A DNA stretch of 13,587 bases from Lachnospiraceae bacterium (GTDB lineage Bacteria > Bacillota > Clostridia > Lachnospirales > Lachnospiraceae). This document shows positions 6,683-12,761 of the stretch, one piece after another (position 1 is the stretch's first letter; each line of letters begins with the position of its first letter). Location of the stretch: the NCBI GenBank assembly GCA_900770325.1, contig CAAGKE010000254.1:1-13587 (forward strand), in the 5' to 3' direction. The notes under the pieces were generated by a model, which was given only the letters and a program-made list of their open reading frames with translations, was not told the origin of the DNA and ran no database searches. The position numbers were made by a program, and so were the translations under genes.

Positions 6683-7758
6683 GTTTTGAACAAATGCTGG
6701 ACGAATCATTTAAAACAATTCATAATGGAGAGGTAGTCGAAGGTACTGTCATCGATGTTAAAGAAGATGAGATCATCTTAAATATCGGATGTAAAGCTGA
6801 TGGTATTATCACCAGAAGTGAATACACCAATGAATCAAATGCAGACCTGCGTGAGCTGGTTCATGTGAACGACACTCTGGAAGCAAAGGTTCTGAAAGTA
6901 AACGACGGAGAAGGCCAGGTTCTTCTCACATACAAGAGACTGGCTGCAGAAAAAGGAAATAAGAGACTGGAAGAGGCATTTGAGAATCATGAAGTGCTGA
7001 CAGCTCCGGTAGTTCAGGTACTGGCAGGCGGTTTAAGCGTAGTAGTGGAAGAGGCCCGTGTATTTATTCCGGCAAGCCTTGTTTCTGATACATTTGAGAA
7101 AAACCTGGAGAAGTATGCAGGTCAGGAGATCGAATTCGTGATTACCGAGTTCAATCCCAAGAGAAGAAGAATCATCGGTGACCGCAAGCAGCTTCTGGTT
7201 GCCAGAAAAGCTGAGATGCAGAAGGCTCTGTTCGAGCGCATCCATGTTGGCGATACCGTAGAAGGTGTTGTAAAGAATGTTACCGATTTCGGTGCATTTA
7301 TCGATCTGGGCGGCGCAGACGGACTGCTTCATATCTCTGAGATGTCCTGGGGACATGTGGAGAATCCGAAGAAAGTATTTAAGATCGGCGAGAAGCTGAG
7401 CGTTCTGATCAAAGACATCAGCGGCGCAAAGATCGCTCTGAGCCTGAAGTTCCCGGAGCAGAATCCGTGGCTGAATGCTGCAGAGAAGTTTGCAGCTGGT
7501 AATGTGGTTACCGGTAAAGTAGCCCGCATGACAGACTTCGGCGCATTTGTAGAACTGGAGCCGGGTGTAGACGCACTGCTTCATGTATCTCAGATCTCTC
7601 ATGAGCACGTTGACAAGCCTGCTGACGTTCTGAAGGCAGGTCAGGAGATCACTGCTAAGATCGTAGACTTCAACGAAGCTGACAAGAAGATCAGCCTGAG
7701 CATGAAGGCTCTGGAAGCTCCCGCTGCACCTGCAGAGGAAGCACCGGTTGAGGAGTAA
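6670..7758 (+). CDS. rpsA: S1 RNA-binding domain protein (ribosomal protein S1-like)
   Basis: This 362-residue protein has four S1 (OB-fold) repeats at about 19-90, 106-174, 193-260 and 278-347. Repeats 3 and 4 are the best conserved (VTDFGAFIDLGGADGLLHIS; MTDFGAFVELEPGVDALLHV). A short acidic Ala/Pro/Glu tail follows. Proteobacterial S1 has six repeats; four is usual in Gram-positive bacteria, where the protein binds mRNA and may assist initiation. ATG 6670 is preceded by GAGGAGG (6653-6659), which lies inside the ispH end, and the genes overlap by 13 bases in the -1 frame. Adding one A to AAAA (6664-6667) would join the two frames as EEVSKTMSELSFEQML. Codon choice after about 6840 is strongly restricted (CTG, AAG, ATC, GGC), as in highly expressed genes. 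Confidence 0.92.
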   Translation: MSELSFEQMLDESFKTIHNGEVVEGTVIDVKEDEIILNIGCKADGIITRSEYTNESNADLRELVHVNDTLEAKVLKVNDGEGQVLLTYKRLAAEKGNKRLEEAFENHEVLTAPVVQVLAGGLSVVVEEARVFIPASLVSDTFEKNLEKYAGQEIEFVITEFNPKRRRIIGDRKQLLVARKAEMQKALFERIHVGDTVEGVVKNVTDFGAFIDLGGADGLLHISEMSWGHVENPKKVFKIGEKLSVLIKDISGAKIALSLKFPEQNPWLNAAEKFAAGNVVTGKVARMTDFGAFVELEPGVDALLHVSQISHEHVDKPADVLKAGQEITAKIVDFNEADKKISLSMKALEAPAAPAEEAPVEE

Positions 7759-7788
7759 GCTTTAAATAGTATATCTGGAAGAGATTTC

Positions 7789-7821
7789 AAAAGCTGCTGC
7801 ATTTTAAATGCAGCAGCTTTT
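7789..7821 (+). terminator. Terminator after the S1 gene
   Basis: The arms AAAAGCTGCTGCATTT (7789-7804) and AAATGCAGCAGCTTTT (7806-7821) are perfect inverted repeats, 30 bases after the S1 stop. In RNA the top probably opens to a small loop. The T-run is only four bases, so termination may be incomplete. The A-run on the left arm lets it act in both directions, also ending the convergent exonuclease transcript. Confidence 0.72.
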
Positions 7822-7949
7822 ACATATATCAGATGTTTCTTTTACATATATCAGATGTTTCTTTTGCGTATATCAGATGTTTCTTTTACGTATATCGGTT
7901 GTTTCTTTCAAGTATATCAGTTGCTTTTTTCAGTATGCCAGCGATCTTT
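7818..7949. repeat. Tandem array of 22-base units between convergent genes
   Basis: Five contiguous 22-base units start at 7818, 7840, 7862, 7884 and 7906, each built on TTTTACATATATCAG plus ATGTTTC. Units 1 and 2 are identical. Unit 3 differs at two positions, and units 4 and 5 differ more (core changes to TCGGTTG and TCAGTTG). A sixth, poorly matching unit with one indel ends near 7949. The first base overlaps the terminator arm. Similarity decays steadily to the right, as expected if the array grows at the terminator end. Confidence 0.9.
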
Positions 7950-7994
7950 TTGTTTGTGCCAATTATCATTTCACAGATGATCTTCACCCCTTTT

Positions 7995-9266
7995 TTATTT
8001 AAGCTGGCGCAGCCAGGCCAGAAGATATTCTGCCAGACGGGCGGTATCCTGGAACAGATCATCCTTCCAGACGAACCAGGTATAAGAATCCTTTAAGCTG
8101 CGGCGCAGAGCCGGAGCAAAGATTTCCTCCGGCTGAGGAAGAAAGGCGCCGGACTGACGGATATAGCAGGTATCTGCCTTCGCCGGCTGGCGATACTGCT
8201 TATCCACATAGGCGGCCACACTTTTATGAACCGCCTGATCCTCCTCTGGCAGATAGTAATAGTTTTTATAATCCGGAAAATAGTAATACAGAGTATCCTT
8301 CCGCACATGAAGCAGCAGCTTTCCTGTGCGGTCTTTTAATGTAAAATAACCTCCGTCAAACGGCTTTGATACCGGCACCGGCACGGGAAGCGCCATGCGG
8401 AAGGAAAGCAGGAGACCGGATGGTTCATTTTCAGATTTAGAGAGGATCATTTCGGCCCGGTACAATTCGGCAGCATGCAGCAGCAGATCCGTCTGAGCAG
8501 AAATGGACGGTTCTTCCTGTGAGCGTGATATGGATTCGGCGACAGTGGAAGGAGCTTTGTGGAGACACAGTTGCTGCTTCTGGGACATTTCTGCTTCAGA
8601 GGACGGAGAAGAAAAGCCATCTGCCGGCAGAACCTGCTGAATCTCCAGAAAATTCAGATATCCGTACAGAGAGGGAAGCGAGAGCATCCCTTCCACATCT
8701 TCTTTATTATGAAGCAGCAGAAGCTTCAGCAGATTTTCATCGTGAGTCCTGCAGAATTCCCGGTAAACAGGTATCAGCCGCCCGCCGTCATACTGGTCAT
8801 CCCGGTTCAGTCCAAGAAAAAGTTCCAGTGATTTCTGATTCATATGATCCAGATTCAAAAAAGCTTTTAATGGACGAAAATCCAGATACAGATCCACAGA
8901 GGACTTCCCCCGGAAGGGAGAAGGGAGGCTGTACTGCGTATATTTATCTTCCAGGTAAGGAATATCGAAACGTTTTCCGTTGAAATGAATGACTGTTTCA
9001 TAGTGAGTCATAAACTCAGCGAAGGCATTCAGAAGAGCAGCTTCTTCCTGAGGCTGTTCGGCCATCCACTGGAGGATCTGCCAGCAGGAGTCTCCTTTCC
9101 TGTTTTCTCCGGAAATTCTGCAGGCAGCTCCGATTAAATAAAGATGCGAAGAAGCAGCCCGAAAGCCGGTGGTTTCAATATCGAAAAAAGCACAGCCGGA
9201 GGGATCCAGGCCGCGGGAAAACAGGTATTCTTCTGTAACACAGATTTCATAAGTATGTGTAATCAT
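7995..9266 (-). CDS. YprB-like DEDD-family 3'-5' exonuclease (RNase H-like fold)
   Basis: This 423-residue protein starts with an RNase H-like exonuclease domain (about 24-210). Candidate metal ligands are D29 and E31 (FFDIETTGF), D101 (HFNGKRFDIPYL) and D190 in HNKEDVEGM, with H186 before the last Asp; together they match the DEDD pattern of YprB and related nucleases. The substrate (DNA or RNA) cannot be told from sequence. After a variable Ser/Glu/Gln-rich linker (about 215-255), a C-terminal domain (about 260-423) contains YYYFPDYKNYYYLPEE, HKSVAAYVDKQYR and SGAFLPQPEEIF, a region I recall only in relatives from this bacterial group. ATG 9266 is chosen because AGGAG (9276-9272, minus) lies five bases upstream; an in-frame ATG at 9323 has no site. 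It converges on the S1 gene and diverges from the Fe-S scaffold operon. Confidence 0.85.
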   Translation of the reverse strand: MITHTYEICVTEEYLFSRGLDPSGCAFFDIETTGFRAASSHLYLIGAACRISGENRKGDSCWQILQWMAEQPQEEAALLNAFAEFMTHYETVIHFNGKRFDIPYLEDKYTQYSLPSPFRGKSSVDLYLDFRPLKAFLNLDHMNQKSLELFLGLNRDDQYDGGRLIPVYREFCRTHDENLLKLLLLHNKEDVEGMLSLPSLYGYLNFLEIQQVLPADGFSSPSSEAEMSQKQQLCLHKAPSTVAESISRSQEEPSISAQTDLLLHAAELYRAEMILSKSENEPSGLLLSFRMALPVPVPVSKPFDGGYFTLKDRTGKLLLHVRKDTLYYYFPDYKNYYYLPEEDQAVHKSVAAYVDKQYRQPAKADTCYIRQSGAFLPQPEEIFAPALRRSLKDSYTWFVWKDDLFQDTARLAEYLLAWLRQLK

Positions 9267-9506
9267 GACATCTCCTGATTTTACATTTTTCAAAGAAAAT
9301 TTGGTATGAAAACAGTTTAACACAAAATAACAGAAAAGACAGATGAATTTCCATGAAAAAGTACTGGACTAATTTGTCGATTTGTGAGAGAATAAATCCA
9401 AACGGGCAGCAGCCCTTTCCTTTCTGCCGCAGAAATATTTGAAGAACATGGGGAGAGGCAGGGACTGGCCGCGGTCATGCTATTAACTATCGAAAGGAGT
9501 TTTAAA

Positions 9507-10199
9507 ATGATTTATTCACGCGAAGTAGAAGAAATGTGCCCAGTAGCACAGGGCGTTCATCATGGCGCTGCTCCGATTCCGGAAGAAGCAAAATGGGTTC
9601 AGGCAAAAGAAGTTAAAGATATCTCTGGTTTTACGCATGGTGTGGGCTGGTGTGCACCGCAGCAGGGCGCATGTAAGCTGAGCCTGAATGTGAAAGAAGG
9701 TATCATTCAGGAAGCTCTGGTAGAGACCATCGGATGTTCCGGTATGACTCATTCCGCAGCTATGGCAGCAGAGATTCTTCCGGGTCTGACTGTTATGGAA
9801 GCACTGAACACTGACCTTGTTTGTGACGCTATCAATACTGCTATGAGAGAGCTGTTCCTGCAGATCGTTTACGGACGTTCTCAGTCCGCATTCTCCGAGG
9901 ATGGACTGGCTGTAGGCGCTGGCCTGGAGGACCTTGGAAAAGGACTTCGTTCTCAGGTTGGTACCATGTATGGTACTCTGAAGAAGGGTCCCCGTTATCT
10001 TGAGATGGCAGAAGGCTATGTTACCGGTATCGCTCTGGATGCAGATGACCAGATCATCGGCTACCAGTTCGTATCTCTTGGAAAGATGACAGACTTCATC
10101 AAAAAGGGTGATGATCCGAACACCGCATGGGAAAAAGCAAAAGGTCAGTATGGCCGTGTAGCAGATGCTGTTAAGATCATTGATCCTAGAAAAGAATAA
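9507..10199 (+). CDS. IscU/NifU-N-like iron-sulfur cluster scaffold protein
   Basis: This 230-residue protein contains an IscU-like core. GWCAPQQGACKLSLNVKEG (about 47-65) and ETIGCSGMTHSAAMAAEIL (73-91) resemble the IscU blocks around its first two cluster cysteines, with C106 as a candidate third. Cysteines are C11, C49, C56, C77 and C106. IscU is about 128 residues; here roughly 90 further residues (about 140-230) form an extension with no motif I recognise. Families of this type are annotated as iron-sulfur cluster assembly scaffold proteins, but no IscS, SufB or other assembly gene is nearby. ATG 9507 follows AAAGGAG (9493-9499) at seven bases; an in-frame ATG at 9477 lacks a site. The 240-base gap upstream, shared with the divergent exonuclease, has no clear promoter, only a small GGGC-AGCA-GCCC hairpin near 9405. 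Codons suggest strong expression. Confidence 0.82.
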   Translation: MIYSREVEEMCPVAQGVHHGAAPIPEEAKWVQAKEVKDISGFTHGVGWCAPQQGACKLSLNVKEGIIQEALVETIGCSGMTHSAAMAAEILPGLTVMEALNTDLVCDAINTAMRELFLQIVYGRSQSAFSEDGLAVGAGLEDLGKGLRSQVGTMYGTLKKGPRYLEMAEGYVTGIALDADDQIIGYQFVSLGKMTDFIKKGDDPNTAWEKAKGQYGRVADAVKIIDPRKE

Positions 10200-10217
10200 T
10201 TGAGGAGGTAACAGGAA

Positions 10218-11228
10218 ATGGCTTTATTTGAATCATATGAAAGACGTATTGACCAGATCAATGCTGTTTTAAATAGTTATGGAATCGCTTCTCTGGAAGA
10301 AGCTGAGAAAATCACAAAGGATGCCGGCCTGGATGTATACAGCCAGATCAAAGGCATTCAGCCGATCTGTTTCGAGAACGCATGCTGGGCTTACATCACA
10401 GGTGCAGCTATCGCGATCAAGAAAAACTGCAGAAAAGCAGCAGACGCAGCAGCAGCTATCGGTGAGGGACTGCAGGCATTCTGTATCCCGGGCTCTGTAG
10501 CAGATACCCGTAAAGTAGGTCTTGGCCACGGTAATCTGGGCAAGATGCTTCTGGAAGAAGAGACCGAGTGCTTCGCATTCCTGGCAGGCCATGAGTCCTT
10601 CGCAGCAGCAGAGGGCGCTATCGGTATCGCTGAGAAAGCAAACAAGGTTCGTCAGAAACCGCTGCGTGTTATCCTGAACGGTCTTGGAAAAGACGCTGCT
10701 CAGATCATCTCCCGTATCAACGGCTTCACCTTCGTAGAGACCGAGTACGATCCCTACACCAACGAAGTAAAAGAAATCTCCAGAAAAGCATATTCTGAAG
10801 GTCTTCGTGCAAAAGTAAACTGCTACGGCGCAAACAGCGTTCCGGAAGGCGTAGCTATCATGTGGAAAGAAAACGTAGACGTTTCCATCACCGGAAACTC
10901 CACCAATCCCACCCGTTTCCAGCATCCGGTAGCAGGTACTTATAAGAAAGAGCGTCTGGAAGCAGGCAAGAAGTACTTCTCCGTAGCATCCGGCGGCGGC
11001 ACAGGACGTACACTGCATCCGGATAACATGGCAGCAGGTCCGGCTTCCTACGGTATGACCGATACCCTGGGCCGTATGCACAGCGATGCTCAGTTCGCAG
11101 GTTCTTCTTCCGTACCGGCTCACGTAGAGATGATGGGTCTGATCGGCGCAGGAAACAACCCCATGGTTGGTATGACTGTATCCGTTGCAGTAAGCATCGA
11201 AGAAGCAGCTAAGGCTGGCAAGTTCTAA
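10218..11228 (+). CDS. GGGtGRT-family protein of unknown function
   Basis: This 336-residue protein carries the signature for which its family is named: GGGTGRTLHP at residues 259-268. Conserved-looking Gly-rich blocks surround it, including GSVADTRKVGLGHGNLGKML (92-111), GLGKDAAQIISRINGF (155-170), GNSTNPTRFQHPVAGTYKKE (226-245) and SSVPAHVEMMGLIGAGNNPM (297-316). The pattern suggests a soluble nucleotide- or cofactor-binding enzyme, but no function is established to my knowledge. There are six cysteines (C51, C56, C71, C89, C118, C202) and no membrane segment. It begins 18 bases after the scaffold gene with GAGGAGG (10202-10208) nine bases before ATG 10218, so the two form one operon. Linkage to an IscU-like protein suggests it handles or receives an Fe-S cluster. 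Codon use is strongly biased, and the transcript ends at a clear terminator. Confidence 0.93.
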   Translation: MALFESYERRIDQINAVLNSYGIASLEEAEKITKDAGLDVYSQIKGIQPICFENACWAYITGAAIAIKKNCRKAADAAAAIGEGLQAFCIPGSVADTRKVGLGHGNLGKMLLEEETECFAFLAGHESFAAAEGAIGIAEKANKVRQKPLRVILNGLGKDAAQIISRINGFTFVETEYDPYTNEVKEISRKAYSEGLRAKVNCYGANSVPEGVAIMWKENVDVSITGNSTNPTRFQHPVAGTYKKERLEAGKKYFSVASGGGTGRTLHPDNMAAGPASYGMTDTLGRMHSDAQFAGSSSVPAHVEMMGLIGAGNNPMVGMTVSVAVSIEEAAKAGKF

Positions 11229-11257
11229 TTAGAATTTTCTTTCAAATTAAAAGTTTT

Positions 11258-11290
11258 GGAGCTTTCGGGTTTTTCTGAAAGCTCCTTTTT
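11258..11290 (+). terminator. Terminator of the scaffold-GGGtGRT operon
   Basis: GGAGCTTTC (11258-11266) pairs with GAAAGCTCC (11277-11285) around a 10-base loop, followed by TTTTT and then CCTTTTT. It lies 30 bases after the stop. A nearly identical terminator occurs at 12119-12152, after the HEPN gene. Confidence 0.92.
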
Positions 11291-11340
11291 CCTTTTTATC
11301 GGATTTGGTATAAGTTCTATATGATATTTTAGTTCATTTG

Positions 11341-11349
11341 TGCTATGAT
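11341..11349 (+). promoter_or_regulatory. Extended -10 promoter of the MNT-HEPN cassette
   Basis: TGCTATGAT (11341-11349) is an extended -10 element (TG, one base, TATGAT) and would start transcription near 11356, leaving a very short leader before AGGAGGTG (11360-11367). No good -35 box sits 17 bases upstream, which is tolerated with extended -10 sites. TATGATA occurs again at 11320-11326, 24 bases upstream, a possible operator repeat. Confidence 0.45.
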
Positions 11350-11372
11350 AAAGTAACATAGGAGGTGAGAAG

Positions 11373-11711
11373 ATGCCAACAGCAATCAGAGATTTAGTGT
11401 GTGAATTCGCAAAGGATATGCAGAGCCTTTTTGGGAATAATTTGAGTACAGTGGTAATTTATGGTTCTTATGCACGGGGAGACTATACAGAAGAATCCGA
11501 TGTTGATGTGATGCTGCTTGTCAGAATTCCGGAAAACAAGATACGGGATTACACAGATCAGGTATCAGACCAGGCATTTGAATATTTGATGAAGTATGGC
11601 ATTCATATTTCACCGGTAATTAAGAATGAAGAACATTTTAACTATTGGGTGGATAATCTGCCTTATTATAGGAATGTGAGAGATGAGGGGGTTGTTGTTC
11701 ATGCAGGATAA
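11373..11711 (+). CDS. MNT-type minimal nucleotidyltransferase (antitoxin-like)
   Basis: This 112-residue protein has the pol-beta-superfamily signature GSYARGDYTEESDVDVML (31-48), with paired metal-binding D43 and D45. MNT proteins next to HEPN proteins act in characterised systems as antitoxins that modify (AMPylate) the HEPN partner. The third acidic residue expected on a later strand is not obvious: the equivalent region reads GIHISPVIKNEEHF, with Ser where Asp is often found. AGGAGGTG (11360-11367) sits five bases before ATG 11373. The gene overlaps the HEPN gene by 11 bases and is visibly AT-richer than the operon before it, consistent with acquisition. Other MNT-HEPN pairs remain uncharacterised, so the toxin-antitoxin role is inferred. 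Confidence 0.88.
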   Translation: MPTAIRDLVCEFAKDMQSLFGNNLSTVVIYGSYARGDYTEESDVDVMLLVRIPENKIRDYTDQVSDQAFEYLMKYGIHISPVIKNEEHFNYWVDNLPYYRNVRDEGVVVHAG

Positions 11712-12105
11712 AAATAGGGATCTGGCAAGATATAGACATGAACTGTCAAAGGAAACCCTTGCAAATGCCAAATTGTGTATGGAAAACCGTTTCTATAGGG
11801 ATGCGATTAATCGTTCTTACTATGCAGCATTTTATGCAGTAAGAGCAGTATTGGCGGTTGAGAACACAGATTTTAAAAGGCATAAAGATGTGATGGCTTA
11901 TTTTAACAAAACCTATGTTGCATCGGAGATTTTTCCGAGAGAACTTGGGAGAAGACTGGGAAGGATTCAAATGGTGCGAGAGGATAGCGACTACAGTGAT
12001 TTTTTTACAGCTTCATTAGAGGATGCGGAGAAGCAGTATGAGACGGCTGAAATGACAATATCATTGGTAGAGGCTTATTTAAAAGAAAAGGGAGTATTGG
12101 AATAA
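11701..12105 (+). CDS. HEPN domain protein (toxin-like partner of MNT)
   Basis: This 134-residue, mostly helical protein belongs to the HEPN group with the RSYYAAFYAVRAVL block (38-51), followed by DFKRHKDVMAYF (58-69) and REDSDYSDFF (93-102). It pairs with the MNT protein by an 11-base overlap. ATG 11701 is chosen because GAGGGGG (11685-11691) lies nine bases upstream; ATG 11683 is in frame but has a poor site. Many toxic HEPN RNases carry an R-x(4-6)-H motif. I find none here: R60 is directly beside H61, and no other Arg has the right spacing. The protein may use a variant active site or may not be an RNase. No membrane segments are seen. Confidence 0.86.
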   Translation: MQDKNRDLARYRHELSKETLANAKLCMENRFYRDAINRSYYAAFYAVRAVLAVENTDFKRHKDVMAYFNKTYVASEIFPRELGRRLGRIQMVREDSDYSDFFTASLEDAEKQYETAEMTISLVEAYLKEKGVLE

Positions 12106-12118
12106 CAGAGTATATTTT

Positions 12119-12152
12119 GGAGCTTTCGGGATATTTCCGGAAGCTCCTTTTT
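12119..12152 (+). terminator. Terminator of the MNT-HEPN cassette
   Basis: GGAGCTTTCGG (12119-12129) pairs with CCGGAAGCTCC (12137-12147), with one T-G wobble, a GATATTT loop and then TTTTTC. It lies 13 bases after the HEPN stop. Sixteen bases including the left arm, TTTTGGAGCTTTCGGG (12115-12130), are identical to 11254-11269 at the preceding terminator. Confidence 0.92.
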
Positions 12153-12210
12153 CTTTTCATAGATTTTGTGCCGTATATATTTTGTGTTTCTGTACGGCAG
12201 ATCCCTGTAT

Positions 12211-12387
12211 TCATCGGAAAATGTTTTCCACAAACTGCCGCATTTCATCCCTGGACTGGACAGTGCGGGCTTTGTCAATGATCGACTGCTTCTCCGGCTC
12301 GGATAATCCGGAAAAACGATTCAGAACATCCGAGTGCTGGGCCAGCTCCATGGTAAATCCGATGGGAAGCTCTTCATTATTGATCAT
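12211..12387 (-). CDS. Small conserved-looking protein, 58 residues
   Basis: The protein starts MINNEELPIGFTMELAQHSD and ends EMRQFVENIFR. The second half (FSGLSEPEKQSIIDKAR...) looks like a small helical bundle. I recall similar small proteins in Lachnospiraceae but no function. GGAGGAG lies about six bases before ATG 12387, giving good evidence of translation. It overlaps the end of the preceding minus-strand small gene by 11 bases, which suggests coupling. An upstream in-frame ATG at 12495 would overlap that gene widely and is rejected. A weak inverted repeat TGCCGTA...TACGGCA (12169-12199) lies just past the stop and might help end the transcript. Confidence 0.68.
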   Translation of the reverse strand: MINNEELPIGFTMELAQHSDVLNRFSGLSEPEKQSIIDKARTVQSRDEMRQFVENIFR

Positions 12388-12538
12388 CGCCGTCTCCTCC
12401 GGGGCCATCCTTGCGGGGCCTTGTTGATTCAGGAAGCGGTTCCACGTTTTTGGGAGAACGGGGAAGATCCACCTCCGGAATATTATCATCATCATATACG
12501 TCTTCCGGGGAATGCCCCGAGGTCTTCTTGTCTGACAT
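12377..12538 (-). CDS. Small acidic Pro/Asp-rich protein, 53 residues
   Basis: The protein begins MSDKKTSGHSPEDVYDDDN and ends GPGGDGDDQ. It is almost entirely polar, rich in Asp, Pro and Gly, and should be disordered. GGAAGG (12552-12547, minus) is eight bases before ATG 12538, and a plausible promoter lies just upstream. Its stop lies inside the start of the next small gene. Composition alone gives weak support for coding, but the ribosome site, promoter and coupling to a better-supported gene argue for it. Function unknown. Confidence 0.55.
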   Translation of the reverse strand: MSDKKTSGHSPEDVYDDDNIPEVDLPRSPKNVEPLPESTRPRKDGPGGDGDDQ

Positions 12539-12562
12539 ATTTAGTACCTTCCTTTCCATTCT

Positions 12563-12590
12563 ATTGTAACCTGACACAGCGGTTTTGAAA
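12563..12590 (-). promoter_or_regulatory. Promoter of the minus-strand small-protein pair
   Basis: On the minus strand TTTCAA (12590-12585), a 16-base spacer and TACAAT (12568-12563) form a plausible sigma-A promoter about 25 bases before ATG 12538. The predicted start near 12556 leaves just enough leader for the GGAAGG site. Confidence 0.55.
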
Positions 12591-12617
12591 TATCCGGGCT
12601 TTATATCTGCCAGGCCG

Positions 12618-12655
12618 TTGCGAAACTAAAATCAGGTAAGCTTCGCAACTGACTA
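12618..12655. repeat. Copy 2 of the TTGCGAAAC...GCAACTGACTA dispersed element
   Basis: TTGCGAAAC (12618-12626) and TTCGCAACTGACTA (12642-12655) match the element at 1143-1182, with the two parts 27 bases apart here and 29 there. In this copy GTTGCGAA (12617-12624) and TTCGCAAC (12642-12649) form a perfect 8-base inverted repeat. It lies between divergent genes. Confidence 0.55.
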
Positions 12656-12761
12656 ATATCATGTGCAGAAAAATGAAAAATATACAGCGCAAAAACATTT
12701 TGCCAAACAGTGACACGGGAACAGTAATGAATAAAATACATATCATAAAAGAAAAGGCTAA

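Noticed and set aside
7818..7927. CRISPR array
   Set aside because: The 22-base units are directly contiguous with no spacers, and no cas genes are present.
7808..8096. Hydrophobic open frames across the 22-base repeats
   Set aside because: They arise because the repeat has no stops in several frames. There is no convincing ribosome site, and one frame runs into the antisense of the exonuclease gene.
9324..9506. Riboswitch ahead of the scaffold gene
   Set aside because: There is a small hairpin (GGGC-AGCA-GCCC) and some complementary CTGCC/GGCAG, but no conserved riboswitch core and no terminator before the start codon.
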